A stretch of DNA of 64,000 nucleotides from an uncultured Oceanobacter sp. (GTDB lineage Bacteria > Pseudomonadota > Gammaproteobacteria > Pseudomonadales > Oceanobacteraceae), in NCBI GenBank assembly GCA_913061185.1, contig CAJXTI010000011.1, positions 1-64,000 on the forward strand, read 5' to 3'. Below the pieces are notes generated by a model. The model saw nothing but the letters and a program-made list of their open reading frames with translations. It did no database searches and had not been told where the DNA came from. This document shows, piece by piece, positions 8,318-15,533 of this stretch (positions are counted from its first letter, which is position 1; the number at the start of each line of letters is the position of its first letter). Both the position numbers and the translations under genes were made by a program.

Positions 8318-9499
8318 TTAAATACCCAGCAATTGGCTTCCGCCAATCAACACCAGTGGGGCGACAAAAAACACGCCCAGAATATACGCGCCTGCATACA
8401 ACTTGTTGGCCACTGCGGCATTGGCGAGCTTCTCAGCCGCCCACAGCGGAATGTTACGCAAGAACGGGATGCTGTAGATCAGTATCACGCCCATCATGTT
8501 GTAAATCAGGTGAATCAGTGCAATCTGCAGGGCAAATACCGCATTGGGGCCGGTAATGGCCGTTGCTGCTAACAGGGCGGTCACACAGGTGCCGATATTG
8601 GCCCCGAGTGTAAACGGATAGATCTGCCGCAAGCTGAAGACACCGCTACCGGCCAGTGGCACGATCAGGCTGGTGGTGGTGGAGCTGGACTGAACCAGCA
8701 CGGTAATCAGGGTGCCGGAAGCAATGCCGGATACCGGCCCACGGCCTACGGCGGCATGAAGAATGTCTTTGGCCTTGCCAACCAGCAAGGACTTCAACAG
8801 TTTGCCGATCAGGGTGATGACGACAAAAATGGTCGCGATACCCAGTACCACCATAATGATGCCAGCGGCGGTATCTGGCGTCAGGCTTTCCAGCTGGTGC
8901 TGGATAAATTTTACCGGTGGCTTGATCAACGGCTTGATGAAGTTGACACCTTTCATCGACAGCGAGTCAGCACCGACCAGCAAGGAAGCCATGTAGCCGC
9001 CGATCTTCTGCAACATGCCAAACATGATTTCCAGTGGCAGGAAGATCACCACGCACACCAGATTAAAAAAGTCGTGTACGGTCGCGGCGGCAAAGGCCCG
9101 GCGAAACTCTTCACCCTGGCGAACATGGCCAAGGCTGACGATGGTGTTGGTGATGGTGGTACCAATATTGGCACCCATCACCATCGGAATTGCAATCTCA
9201 ACAGGCAAGCCACCGGCGACCAAACCAACAATAATAGACGTGACCGTGCTGGATGACTGGATCAGGGCGGTGGCGACTGTACCCACAATCAATCCTGTCA
9301 GCGGGTTACTGGCAAAGTCGAACAGCTCCTTGGCATGTTCTCCGGCAGATAATTTGAAGCCACTGCCAATAATGGATACAGCGACTAGCAAAAAGTAAAC
9401 GAGACCGGCAATTTTCAGCCAGTTCAGCCAATGGGCGTTCGGGGAGAGCTGGTTGTTGCTCTGCTCAGTTGATGGAGCGTTTGCAGTGGTATCGTTCAT
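8318..9499 (-). CDS. Na+/phosphate cotransporter family protein (NptA-like)
   Basis: A 393-residue inner-membrane protein with the duplicated Na/Pi cotransporter (PF02690) architecture. Each repeat carries the substrate-binding QSSS motif: TALIQSSSTVTSIIVGL at about residues 78-94 and TVLVQSSSTTTSLIVPL in the second half, each followed by a GANIGT segment. This family takes up phosphate coupled to sodium. About eight hydrophobic segments are visible. The ribosome site upstream of the ATG at 9499 is weak. A Pho-box-like sequence lies 69-86 bp upstream, suggesting induction under phosphate limitation. Confidence 0.92.
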   Translation of the reverse strand: MNDTTANAPSTEQSNNQLSPNAHWLNWLKIAGLVYFLLVAVSIIGSGFKLSAGEHAKELFDFASNPLTGLIVGTVATALIQSSSTVTSIIVGLVAGGLPVEIAIPMVMGANIGTTITNTIVSLGHVRQGEEFRRAFAAATVHDFFNLVCVVIFLPLEIMFGMLQKIGGYMASLLVGADSLSMKGVNFIKPLIKPPVKFIQHQLESLTPDTAAGIIMVVLGIATIFVVITLIGKLLKSLLVGKAKDILHAAVGRGPVSGIASGTLITVLVQSSSTTTSLIVPLAGSGVFSLRQIYPFTLGANIGTCVTALLAATAITGPNAVFALQIALIHLIYNMMGVILIYSIPFLRNIPLWAAEKLANAAVANKLYAGAYILGVFFVAPLVLIGGSQLLGI

Positions 9500-9567
9500 A
9501 CAGGGCGATGGCTCATCCGGTTGGTTTTATCCTGGTTCAGGAAAATCGGGCATAGTCTCCGATAATT

Positions 9568-9585
9568 GTGACATTTATATGACAA
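9568..9585 (-). promoter_or_regulatory. candidate Pho box upstream of the Na/Pi cotransporter
   Basis: On the minus strand the sequence reads TTGTCAT-ATAA-ATGTCAC. That is two 7-bp direct repeats 11 bp apart, separated by an AT-rich 4-bp spacer, matching the PhoB box pattern (CTGTCAT-N4-CTGTCAT). It lies upstream of a phosphate transporter and in its orientation. A weak -10-like GACTAT follows about 10 bp downstream, as expected when the Pho box replaces the -35 element. Confidence 0.7.
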
Positions 9586-9791
9586 AGTGGATCTTCGACA
9601 TTCGACATAGTTGCTGAGACTGGCTGGGCAGGCCGTTTGTCACATATAAAAGAGTCGCCGCTGGGTGCGACGTTTTAAAATCGTAAAGATGTCCGCTGTC
9701 CTGACGGACGTCAGCGTGGCGTTGGCAGACACCCAAAAGCGTGATGACAGAATGGTGTTCATTTGATGTTTTCCATTTGGTTGATAGACCC

Positions 9792-9820
9792 TTTCCAATA
9801 GCAGCCGGTATTTTTATACT
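9792..9820 (+). promoter_or_regulatory. candidate sigma70 promoter for the AAA+/VWA pair
   Basis: TTTCCA (9792-9797, a weak -35), a 17-bp spacer, then TATACT (9815-9820, five of six bases of the -10 consensus). It lies 30 bp before the ATG of the AAA+ ATPase gene. Confidence 0.45.
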
Positions 9821-9849
9821 GCGGAGTCTGAAAACCCCGGAGAGTTTGC

Positions 9850-10722
9850 ATGACTGATCCCCGCTCTAGTTCTACGCGTACCCGTTTTGAGGGTACAAGC
9901 GACTACATCGCCACCCCGCAACTGCAAATGGCGGTCAATGCGGCGATTACCCTGCAAAAACCCCTGCTGTTAAAAGGCGAGCCGGGCACCGGCAAAACCA
10001 TGCTGGCGGAACAATTGGCCGATGCACTGGGCACTGACCTGATTCAATGGCACATCAAAAGTACCACTCGGGCGCATCAGGGCCTGTATGAGTACGACGC
10101 CGTGTCGCGGCTACGCGATTCCCAGCTGGGTTCCGACCAGGTACACGATATTCGTAATTACATTGTGAAGGGCAAACTCTGGGAAGCCTTTGACGCTGAT
10201 AAGCCCGTGGTGTTGCTGATTGATGAAATCGACAAGGCCGACATTGAATTCCCCAACGACTTGTTGCTCGAACTCGATAAAATGGAGTTTTTTGTCTACG
10301 AGACTCAGGAAAAGGTGGTGGCCAGGCATCGCCCGATTATTTTGATCACCAGCAATAACGAAAAAGAACTGCCCGACGCCTTCCTGCGGCGCTGCTTTTT
10401 CCACTACATCGACTTCCCTGATCGCGACACCATGCAACGCATTGTTGATGTGCACTTCGACAACATCAAGCAAGCGTTGGTCAGCACGGCACTGGATGTG
10501 TTCTTTGATCTGCGTAAGGTGCCAGGTCTGAAGAAAAAACCGTCCACCTCGGAAATGATCGACTGGCTCAAATTGCTGCTGGCCGACGACATTGGCCTCG
10601 ATGCCCTGCAAAACAAGCAAGGTACCCAGGCGATTCCGCCATTACACGGTGCGCTGGTGAAAAACGAGCAAGACGTACAGCTGTTAGAAAAACTTGCCTT
10701 TATGAGCCGCCGCCGGAGCTGA
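9850..10722 (+). CDS. MoxR-type AAA+ ATPase
   Basis: A 290-residue AAA+ ATPase of the MoxR group. Walker A is GEPGTGKT at residues 43-50. Walker B is LLIDEIDKADIEFPNDLLLE at about 119-138. Sensor 1 and the arginine finger are in RPIILITSNNEKELPDAFLR. MoxR proteins act as chaperone-like motors that mature or insert cofactors into partner complexes, nearly always with a VWA protein. Here such a protein begins 2 bp downstream. The start is supported by GGAGAG just upstream of the ATG. The client complex is not evident from the neighbours, which are a phosphate transporter and TrhO. Confidence 0.9.
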   Translation: MTDPRSSSTRTRFEGTSDYIATPQLQMAVNAAITLQKPLLLKGEPGTGKTMLAEQLADALGTDLIQWHIKSTTRAHQGLYEYDAVSRLRDSQLGSDQVHDIRNYIVKGKLWEAFDADKPVVLLIDEIDKADIEFPNDLLLELDKMEFFVYETQEKVVARHRPIILITSNNEKELPDAFLRRCFFHYIDFPDRDTMQRIVDVHFDNIKQALVSTALDVFFDLRKVPGLKKKPSTSEMIDWLKLLLADDIGLDALQNKQGTQAIPPLHGALVKNEQDVQLLEKLAFMSRRRS

Positions 10723-10724
10723 TT

Positions 10725-11903
10725 GTGCTGATTGATTTCTTCCAGGTTGTCAGGGCCTCCGGTGTTCCGGCGTCAGTACGAGAATACCTCGATCTGCTGC
10801 GGGCGTTGCAACACGGCCTGGTGTTCGCCGACGCCGATGAGTTCTACGCGCTGGCACGGCTTTGTCTGGTGAAAGACGAAAAGTACTACGATCGTTTTGA
10901 CCGCGCCTTTGCCACCTACTTCAGTGGACTGGAGTCCTTTTCGGGTGCTCTCGACGAATTGAACCTGCCCGAAGACTGGTTGCGCAAGGAAATGGAACGG
11001 GTGATGACCGAAGCCCAGAAAGCCGAAGTGCAAGGGCTGGGCAGCCTTGATAAAATACTCGAAGCCTTGCGGGAGCGACTGGAAAACCAGACCAAGCGTC
11101 ATCAGGGCGGCAGCAAGAACATCGGCACTGGCGGTACTTCAGCCTTTGGCGCGTTCGGCTACAACCCTGAAGGCATACGCATAGAGCAGGGCGAAAGCCG
11201 CCATCGCAAAGCCGTTAAAGTGTGGGAAGAACGCAACTACCGCAACCTCGACGACAGCATCGAGTTGGGCATTCGTAACGTCAAGGTGGCGCTGCGCCGA
11301 CTGCGTAAATTCGCCCGCCAGGGTGCGGCTGACCAGCTCGACCTTGACGACACCATCCGCGCCACCGCCCAGAACGCTGGTTACCTTGATCTCAAGCTGG
11401 TGCCCGAACGCCATAACGCCATCAAAGTCCTGCTCTTCTTTGACGTCGGCGGCTCCATGGATGAACATATCCGCGCTTGTGAAGAACTCTTTTCCGCCGC
11501 CCGTGCCGAGTTCAAACACATGGAAAGCTTCTACTTCCATAACTGTCTGTATGAATCGGTGTGGCGCAACAATAACCGCCGCCACCAGGAACGTATCAGC
11601 ACCTGGGACGTCTTGCACAAATACGGCAGCGACTACAAAATCATTTTCGTCGGCGACGCCAGCATGGCCCCCTACGAAGTGACTCATGTGGGCGGCAGCG
11701 TTGAACATTACAACGACGAAGCCGGAGCGGTCTGGCTACAACGCATTACCCGGCAGTTCCCTCACGTCGCCTGGCTTAACCCCACCCCGCAACAATGGTG
11801 GGGGCCTTATGGCTCACTCGGTATGATTCAGCAATTGATGGAAAACCGTATGTATCCACTCAGTGTAGAAGGCATCACCGCAGCGATTAAAGAGCTGACC
11901 TGA
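10725..11903 (+). CDS. VWA domain-containing CoxE-like protein
   Basis: A 392-residue protein paired with the upstream MoxR ATPase. The C-terminal half (about 230-392) is a von Willebrand factor A domain of the CoxE-like type, with a MIDAS motif DVGGSMDEH starting at Asp240 and conserved WLNPTPQQWWGPYGS near the end. The MIDAS departs from the usual DxSxS by having Gly in place of the first Ser. The N-terminal half is helical and charged, with a Gly-rich GGSKNIGTGGTSAFGAFGYN segment around 127-146. Translation starts at GTG 10725, 2 bp after the ATPase stop, with CGGAG upstream. MoxR-VWA pairs usually activate a metalloenzyme or membrane complex. Confidence 0.88.
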   Translation: MLIDFFQVVRASGVPASVREYLDLLRALQHGLVFADADEFYALARLCLVKDEKYYDRFDRAFATYFSGLESFSGALDELNLPEDWLRKEMERVMTEAQKAEVQGLGSLDKILEALRERLENQTKRHQGGSKNIGTGGTSAFGAFGYNPEGIRIEQGESRHRKAVKVWEERNYRNLDDSIELGIRNVKVALRRLRKFARQGAADQLDLDDTIRATAQNAGYLDLKLVPERHNAIKVLLFFDVGGSMDEHIRACEELFSAARAEFKHMESFYFHNCLYESVWRNNNRRHQERISTWDVLHKYGSDYKIIFVGDASMAPYEVTHVGGSVEHYNDEAGAVWLQRITRQFPHVAWLNPTPQQWWGPYGSLGMIQQLMENRMYPLSVEGITAAIKELT

Positions 11904-11975
11904 CAAGGATGGGGTAGTGATTAACGTGTGGCTGGTCACGCCTCAAATCTCTGTCCCATGCTCTCGGCGCACGTC

Positions 11976-12992
11976 TTAATCTTGTTGCCGCTGCTGTTCC
12001 TTGAAAGCCAGTTTTTCCTGACGGCGCTGTTCTATGATGTCTTGCAGGTCGTTCCCCAGGTGTTCTTCGCCGCGTTGTTTGGCCAGCTGCATCTGATGTT
12101 CGCGCTGGCGGAAACGGTCGCGTTGCTGGTCTGAATATTCATCAATACAAAAGTGGCAACTAACGCCCTGCAGGTAATGTTCCGACTGTTTGTCGGCTTC
12201 GGTGATTGGGCGGCGACAGGCATGACACTGGTCGAATTCGCCTTTTTCCAGTTTATGGTTAACCGTCACGCGATTGTCGAAGACAAAGCATTCGCCTTCC
12301 CACAGGGTGTCTTCTTCAGGCACTTCTTCCAAGTATTTCAGAATACCGCCTTCGAGGTGATAGACCTCGTCAAAACCCTGTTCTTTCAGGTAGGCGGTGG
12401 ACTTTTCACAGCGTATGCCGCCGGTACAGAACATGGCGATTTTCTTGTGTTTTTCCGGGTCGAGGTTTTCCTTCACATATTGGGGGAATTCGCGGAAGGT
12501 TTTGGTGTTTGGGTCTAATGCACCCTTGAAGGTACCGATGCCGACCTCGTAGTCGTTGCGGGTATCAACCAGCAAGACTTCCGGGTCGGCAATCAGCGCG
12601 TTCCATTCTTGCGGTTTGACGTAGGTGCCGACGACACGTTTGGGGTCGATGCCTTCGACACCCATCGTCACAATCTCTTTTTTGAGTTTGACCTTGGTAC
12701 GGTAGAAGGGTTGTTCATCGTCGTAGGATTCCTTGCAGCCAATATTGGTCAGGCGTTGATCCTGACGCAGATAAGCCAGCAGGCCGTCGATGGCTTCGCG
12801 GCTACCCGCCACGGTGCCGTTGATGCCTTCGTTAGCCAGCAGCAGCGTGCCTTTGACGTTCAGCTTGAGCATGGCGTCGAGTAGCGGCTGACGCAGTGCT
12901 TCGACGTTGTCGAGGGTTACAAACTTGTACATGGCGCAGACTACAAAGGGGCCGTTTGCCGGAGTCTCACTGGAGACAGGGGAAAGTGTCAT
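11976..12992 (-). CDS. trhO: tRNA uridine(34) 5-hydroxylase TrhO (rhodanese-fold)
   Basis: A 338-residue rhodanese-fold protein of the YceA/TrhO family, which hydroxylates uridine-34 of certain tRNAs using molecular oxygen in the first step toward (c)mo5U. An N-terminal acylphosphatase-like domain (about 18-110) precedes the rhodanese domain, where the active-loop Cys189 lies in [22 protein letters not shown]-terminal Cys-rich segment ([10 protein letters not shown] and VSCHFC) may bind zinc. A GAGGA site precedes the ATG at 12992. It is convergent with the VWA gene. Confidence 0.92.
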   Translation of the reverse strand: MTLSPVSSETPANGPFVVCAMYKFVTLDNVEALRQPLLDAMLKLNVKGTLLLANEGINGTVAGSREAIDGLLAYLRQDQRLTNIGCKESYDDEQPFYRTKVKLKKEIVTMGVEGIDPKRVVGTYVKPQEWNALIADPEVLLVDTRNDYEVGIGTFKGALDPNTKTFREFPQYVKENLDPEKHKKIAMFCTGGIRCEKSTAYLKEQGFDEVYHLEGGILKYLEEVPEEDTLWEGECFVFDNRVTVNHKLEKGEFDQCHACRRPITEADKQSEHYLQGVSCHFCIDEYSDQQRDRFRQREHQMQLAKQRGEEHLGNDLQDIIEQRRQEKLAFKEQQRQQD

Positions 12993-13150
12993 GGTGTCCT
13001 CGCTGCCCGGAACGTAAAACCGGAGCGTGATGTTTTTCGGGGCGCGGAGTATACAAAAAAATCAGCGCTATTTCAGCCGCGTTGGTACGGGCTGTCACTA
13101 AAAACCGGTGGCTTAAAAATCACATGTGGCCTTGTTAATGCGCCCGGTGG

Positions 13151-13180
13151 TTGGCTGATTCTGCTAGAATTGTACAATTC
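13151..13180 (+). promoter_or_regulatory. candidate promoter with 14-bp palindrome upstream of the DUF1456 gene
   Basis: TTGGCT (13151-13156), a 16-bp spacer and TACAAT (13173-13178) give a reasonable sigma70 promoter. An alternative is the extended -10 TGCTAGAAT (13162-13170). Overlapping both is the perfect palindrome GAATTGTACAATTC (13167-13180), which could be an operator. Confidence 0.45.
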
Positions 13181-13227
13181 CGGCATGCTGTAATGACTCC
13201 GCCGTTTCTGACACAACAGGATTTATT

Positions 13228-13749
13228 TTGACCAATAACGATGTCTTTCGCCGTATTCGATATACCTTTGACCTTAAAGATTCCCTGATGGTGGACATAT
13301 TTGCCACTGCGGATTACACCGTTACCAAAGAGCAGGTCTCTGGCTGGTTAAAAAAGGAAGGTGATGAATCCTATAGTGAAGCCACGGATACCGATCTGGC
13401 AGCTTTTTTAAATGGTTTTATCAATACCCGACGCGGTAAGCTGGATGGCGTTCAGCCTGAACTGGAAGTGCGTTTGAATAATAATATGATCTTGCGAAAA
13501 TTACGTATTGCGCTGGATATGAAGGCAGAAGATATTCTCGAAACCTTGCAGGTGGTTGGTTTTCGTTTAAGCAAGCCTGAGTTGAGTGCTTTCTTCCGCA
13601 AACCGGGACATAAGCATTATCGTGAATGCAAGGATCAGATATTACGCAACTTCCTGATGGGCATGCAGCGTCAGTTACGGCCTGGTGATACCAGTGAGTA
13701 TCAGCAGGATACCGATGAAAATACCGATACTGCCAGCGACAATATCTGA
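13228..13749 (+). CDS. DUF1456 family protein (YehS-like)
   Basis: A 173-residue cytoplasmic protein made of two copies of the DUF1456 unit. The first spans about residues 1-70 (NDVFRRIRYTFDLKDSLMVD ... VSGWLKKEGDESY). The second spans about 83-155 (NNMILRKLRIALDMKAEDIL ... PGHKHYRECKDQILRNFLMG). The length and layout match E. coli YehS. The start is TTG at 13228, which aligns with the family N-terminus; AGGA lies 9 bp upstream. The C-terminal tail is acidic and low-complexity. The biochemical function of the family is not known. Confidence 0.88.
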   Translation: MTNNDVFRRIRYTFDLKDSLMVDIFATADYTVTKEQVSGWLKKEGDESYSEATDTDLAAFLNGFINTRRGKLDGVQPELEVRLNNNMILRKLRIALDMKAEDILETLQVVGFRLSKPELSAFFRKPGHKHYRECKDQILRNFLMGMQRQLRPGDTSEYQQDTDENTDTASDNI

Positions 13750-13886
13750 ATAGCCAATGTTGCTGTTTTTTGAGAATCTCAGTGATATTAGCGTGATGTT
13801 ATCAGGCGTGGGCCAAGTGCAAGAATAATAATCTGTTTGTAGCGGCACAGGCACAAGAGTGTGCTGCTACAAACAAGACGCAAAAA

Positions 13887-14312
13887 TCAGAATTCGCAGT
13901 TACCGTTTTCCAATACGTATTTGGGCAGGTCTTTTTCATCCGGTATAGGCGTTGGTGCGCCGTCGTCGTCAATAGAGACAAATTTAAACGTCGCTTCGGT
14001 GACTTTTTCCCGTTGGCCTATGCGCCCACGGCGTACCCAGGCTTCGACGTGTATTTTCATGGAAGTACGGCCGCTGTGGGCCACTTCGGTGTAGACGCCG
14101 AGTATATCGCCAACCTTGACGGGACGAATAAAACTCATGCTGTCAACGGCGACGGTAACCACGCGCCCTTGTGCGCGCTGACCGGCACAAATACCGGCCG
14201 CGATGTCCATTTGGGAGAGTACCCAGCCTCCGAAGATATCTCCGGCAGGGTTAGTGTCGCTTGGCATGGCGATGGTGCGAGTGGTCAGCCGACCACGGGT
14301 AACCTCTGTCAT
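13887..14312 (-). CDS. acyl-CoA thioesterase, YciA-type hot-dog fold
   Basis: A 141-residue hot-dog-fold thioesterase of the YciA/BACH type, hydrolysing acyl-CoA to free acid and CoA. The signature TIAMPSDTNPAGDIFGGWVL followed by SQMDIAAG includes the conserved Asn-Pro and catalytic Asp region at the start of the hot-dog helix. SFIRPVKVGDILGVYTEV follows. An in-frame ATG at 14351 would add 13 residues, but the shorter start (MTEVTRGRL) fits the family and has GGGA upstream. It is monocistronic as far as visible. Confidence 0.88.
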   Translation of the reverse strand: MTEVTRGRLTTRTIAMPSDTNPAGDIFGGWVLSQMDIAAGICAGQRAQGRVVTVAVDSMSFIRPVKVGDILGVYTEVAHSGRTSMKIHVEAWVRRGRIGQREKVTEATFKFVSIDDDGAPTPIPDEKDLPKYVLENGNCEF

Positions 14313-14660
14313 GGTGTTATGTTTTCCCGTTCTGAATGGTTCTGTGCACATCTTTAAATAACAGCATTCGACATGACGGCGTTAAAAATCGACTCAAAAT
14401 GCTCATGTATCATGCATACACTCGGCTTTGGCTTCCTGCGTCGCTCTAACGCCTGCATCCGTATAAGCGTGCGCTTTTTCGTCGATTTTTACCTTGTCCT
14501 TTCATCGCGCGCTATGTTTTCAGATGCACCCTTCTGTTGTCACCCTGTGATTGGGTGAGGGTGACTTCGGTCATGCTGTTCACAGCTTGAGAGCGAATAT
14601 ACACCGTATGTCGCATTGAATTATCAGATTTTTTGCATGGCACTGATAGCCAGAGGAGTA
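14313..14660. other. 348-bp gap without a credible gene
   Basis: This region lies between two minus-strand genes. A 61-codon frame on the plus strand (14373-14558) has no ribosome site and atypical composition. The only structure I see is an inverted repeat GTCACCCT (14539-14546) / AGGGTGAC (14558-14565) with an 11-nt loop and no T-run; it may be an operator or a weak hairpin downstream of the phosphoesterase-like gene. Confidence 0.5.
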
Positions 14661-15347
14661 TCAGCAAGACCAGTCTTCACGGCGAAAAAAACGAAACCCA
14701 CGGGCATCACAGTGAAAACGCACCAGTTCAACACCGCACGGTGAAACGGGCGTCCAGGGTAGGGGGGCCAGATCCCGAACGGTTGCCCGAATAATATCAG
14801 CCGATTGTTGTTCGGCGAGAAAACGGGAGACGGTAATATGGCTGCCCCAGGGCATGCTCAGTGCGATATCAGCCCGATTGGCGCTGTCGACCAGTTGCTC
14901 GGCCAGTTGCCAGAATCCGGCGTTGGCTTTGCTGGCGGCAATCAGGGTGTTGCTGTTGAAAAGCCAGTCGGTGAAGGTGATAGAGATGTGATCGAGTCTG
15001 GTTTGTGCCAGCGGCAGAGCGTGGTTCATAAACCAGTTATTGACCTGAATCTCCAGGGCATTGGCTTCGTTTTCCGTGCTTTGGGTCAGTTTGCTGCCGG
15101 TTGCCAGTGTGGTATGCAGGTTGTCGGCGGCATAGGGAATGGCAGGAATAACATCGCCGATGGCGGTGCTGGCCTGGGTCAGCAACCGGGTCAGGGCGTC
15201 GGGGTAGCGTAATATCAGCAACAGGCCACTGTCTGCTGGTGGATTGGCCCCGGTTAGTTGTAGTTCAGGTTGTGCCATTGGCTGGCGGAAGGCGTTGTAA
15301 TAGATCCCACGCTGTTTTTCGGTATAGGCATCCATTCTGCTCGGCAT
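14661..15347 (-). CDS. 2H phosphoesterase-like protein
   Basis: A 228-residue protein with two His-x-Thr/Ser-x type motifs about 100 residues apart: NLHTTLAT near residue 78 and GSHITVSRF near residue 173. This spacing is characteristic of the 2H phosphoesterase superfamily (LigT, cyclic phosphodiesterases, AKAP18-like), in which the two His residues cleave 2',3'-cyclic or related phosphodiesters. I do not recognise a named subfamily, and the substrate is unknown. AGGGAT correctly spaced from the ATG at 15347 supports this start. It diverges from recC, with 186 bp between them. Confidence 0.65.
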   Translation of the reverse strand: MPSRMDAYTEKQRGIYYNAFRQPMAQPELQLTGANPPADSGLLLILRYPDALTRLLTQASTAIGDVIPAIPYAADNLHTTLATGSKLTQSTENEANALEIQVNNWFMNHALPLAQTRLDHISITFTDWLFNSNTLIAASKANAGFWQLAEQLVDSANRADIALSMPWGSHITVSRFLAEQQSADIIRATVRDLAPLPWTPVSPCGVELVRFHCDARGFRFFRREDWSC

Positions 15348-15491
15348 GGCGTATCCCTGAAGAGAGGTTGGTTATTAAAATGCGACAGGGAAGATAATGG
15401 CCAATCAGGTTGCTGTCGAGTCGTCCAACAAACTGACTGCACCGTCCGTCAGGTGGCAGGCAATTTGCCCGACGGTGAATCTGGCTGTCCC

Positions 15492-15500
15492 TGTTAGAAT
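15492..15500 (+). promoter_or_regulatory. candidate extended -10 promoter for recC
   Basis: TGTTAGAAT contains an extended -10 TG-N arrangement before TAGAAT (15495-15500), with no good -35. It lies 34 bp upstream of the recC ATG, a suitable distance for the promoter of the recCBD operon. Confidence 0.35.
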
Positions 15501-15533
15501 GACACTTTTGTTGGTCATCAGGTAACGGATTGC

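Larger units (their letters stand above)
9500..9849. other. 350-bp divergent intergenic region
   Basis: This region separates the divergent cotransporter and AAA+ ATPase genes. It holds the Pho box toward the left gene, a sigma70-like promoter toward the right gene, and a small inverted repeat (GTCCG at 9691-9695 with CGGAC at 9705-9709). A half Pho-box-like TTTGTCACATATAAAAG occurs at 9639-9655. I see no open frame with a credible start. Confidence 0.6.

Noticed and set aside
14373..14558. 61-codon frame in the gap after the YciA gene
   Set aside because: No ribosome site and Cys/Phe-rich random-looking composition.
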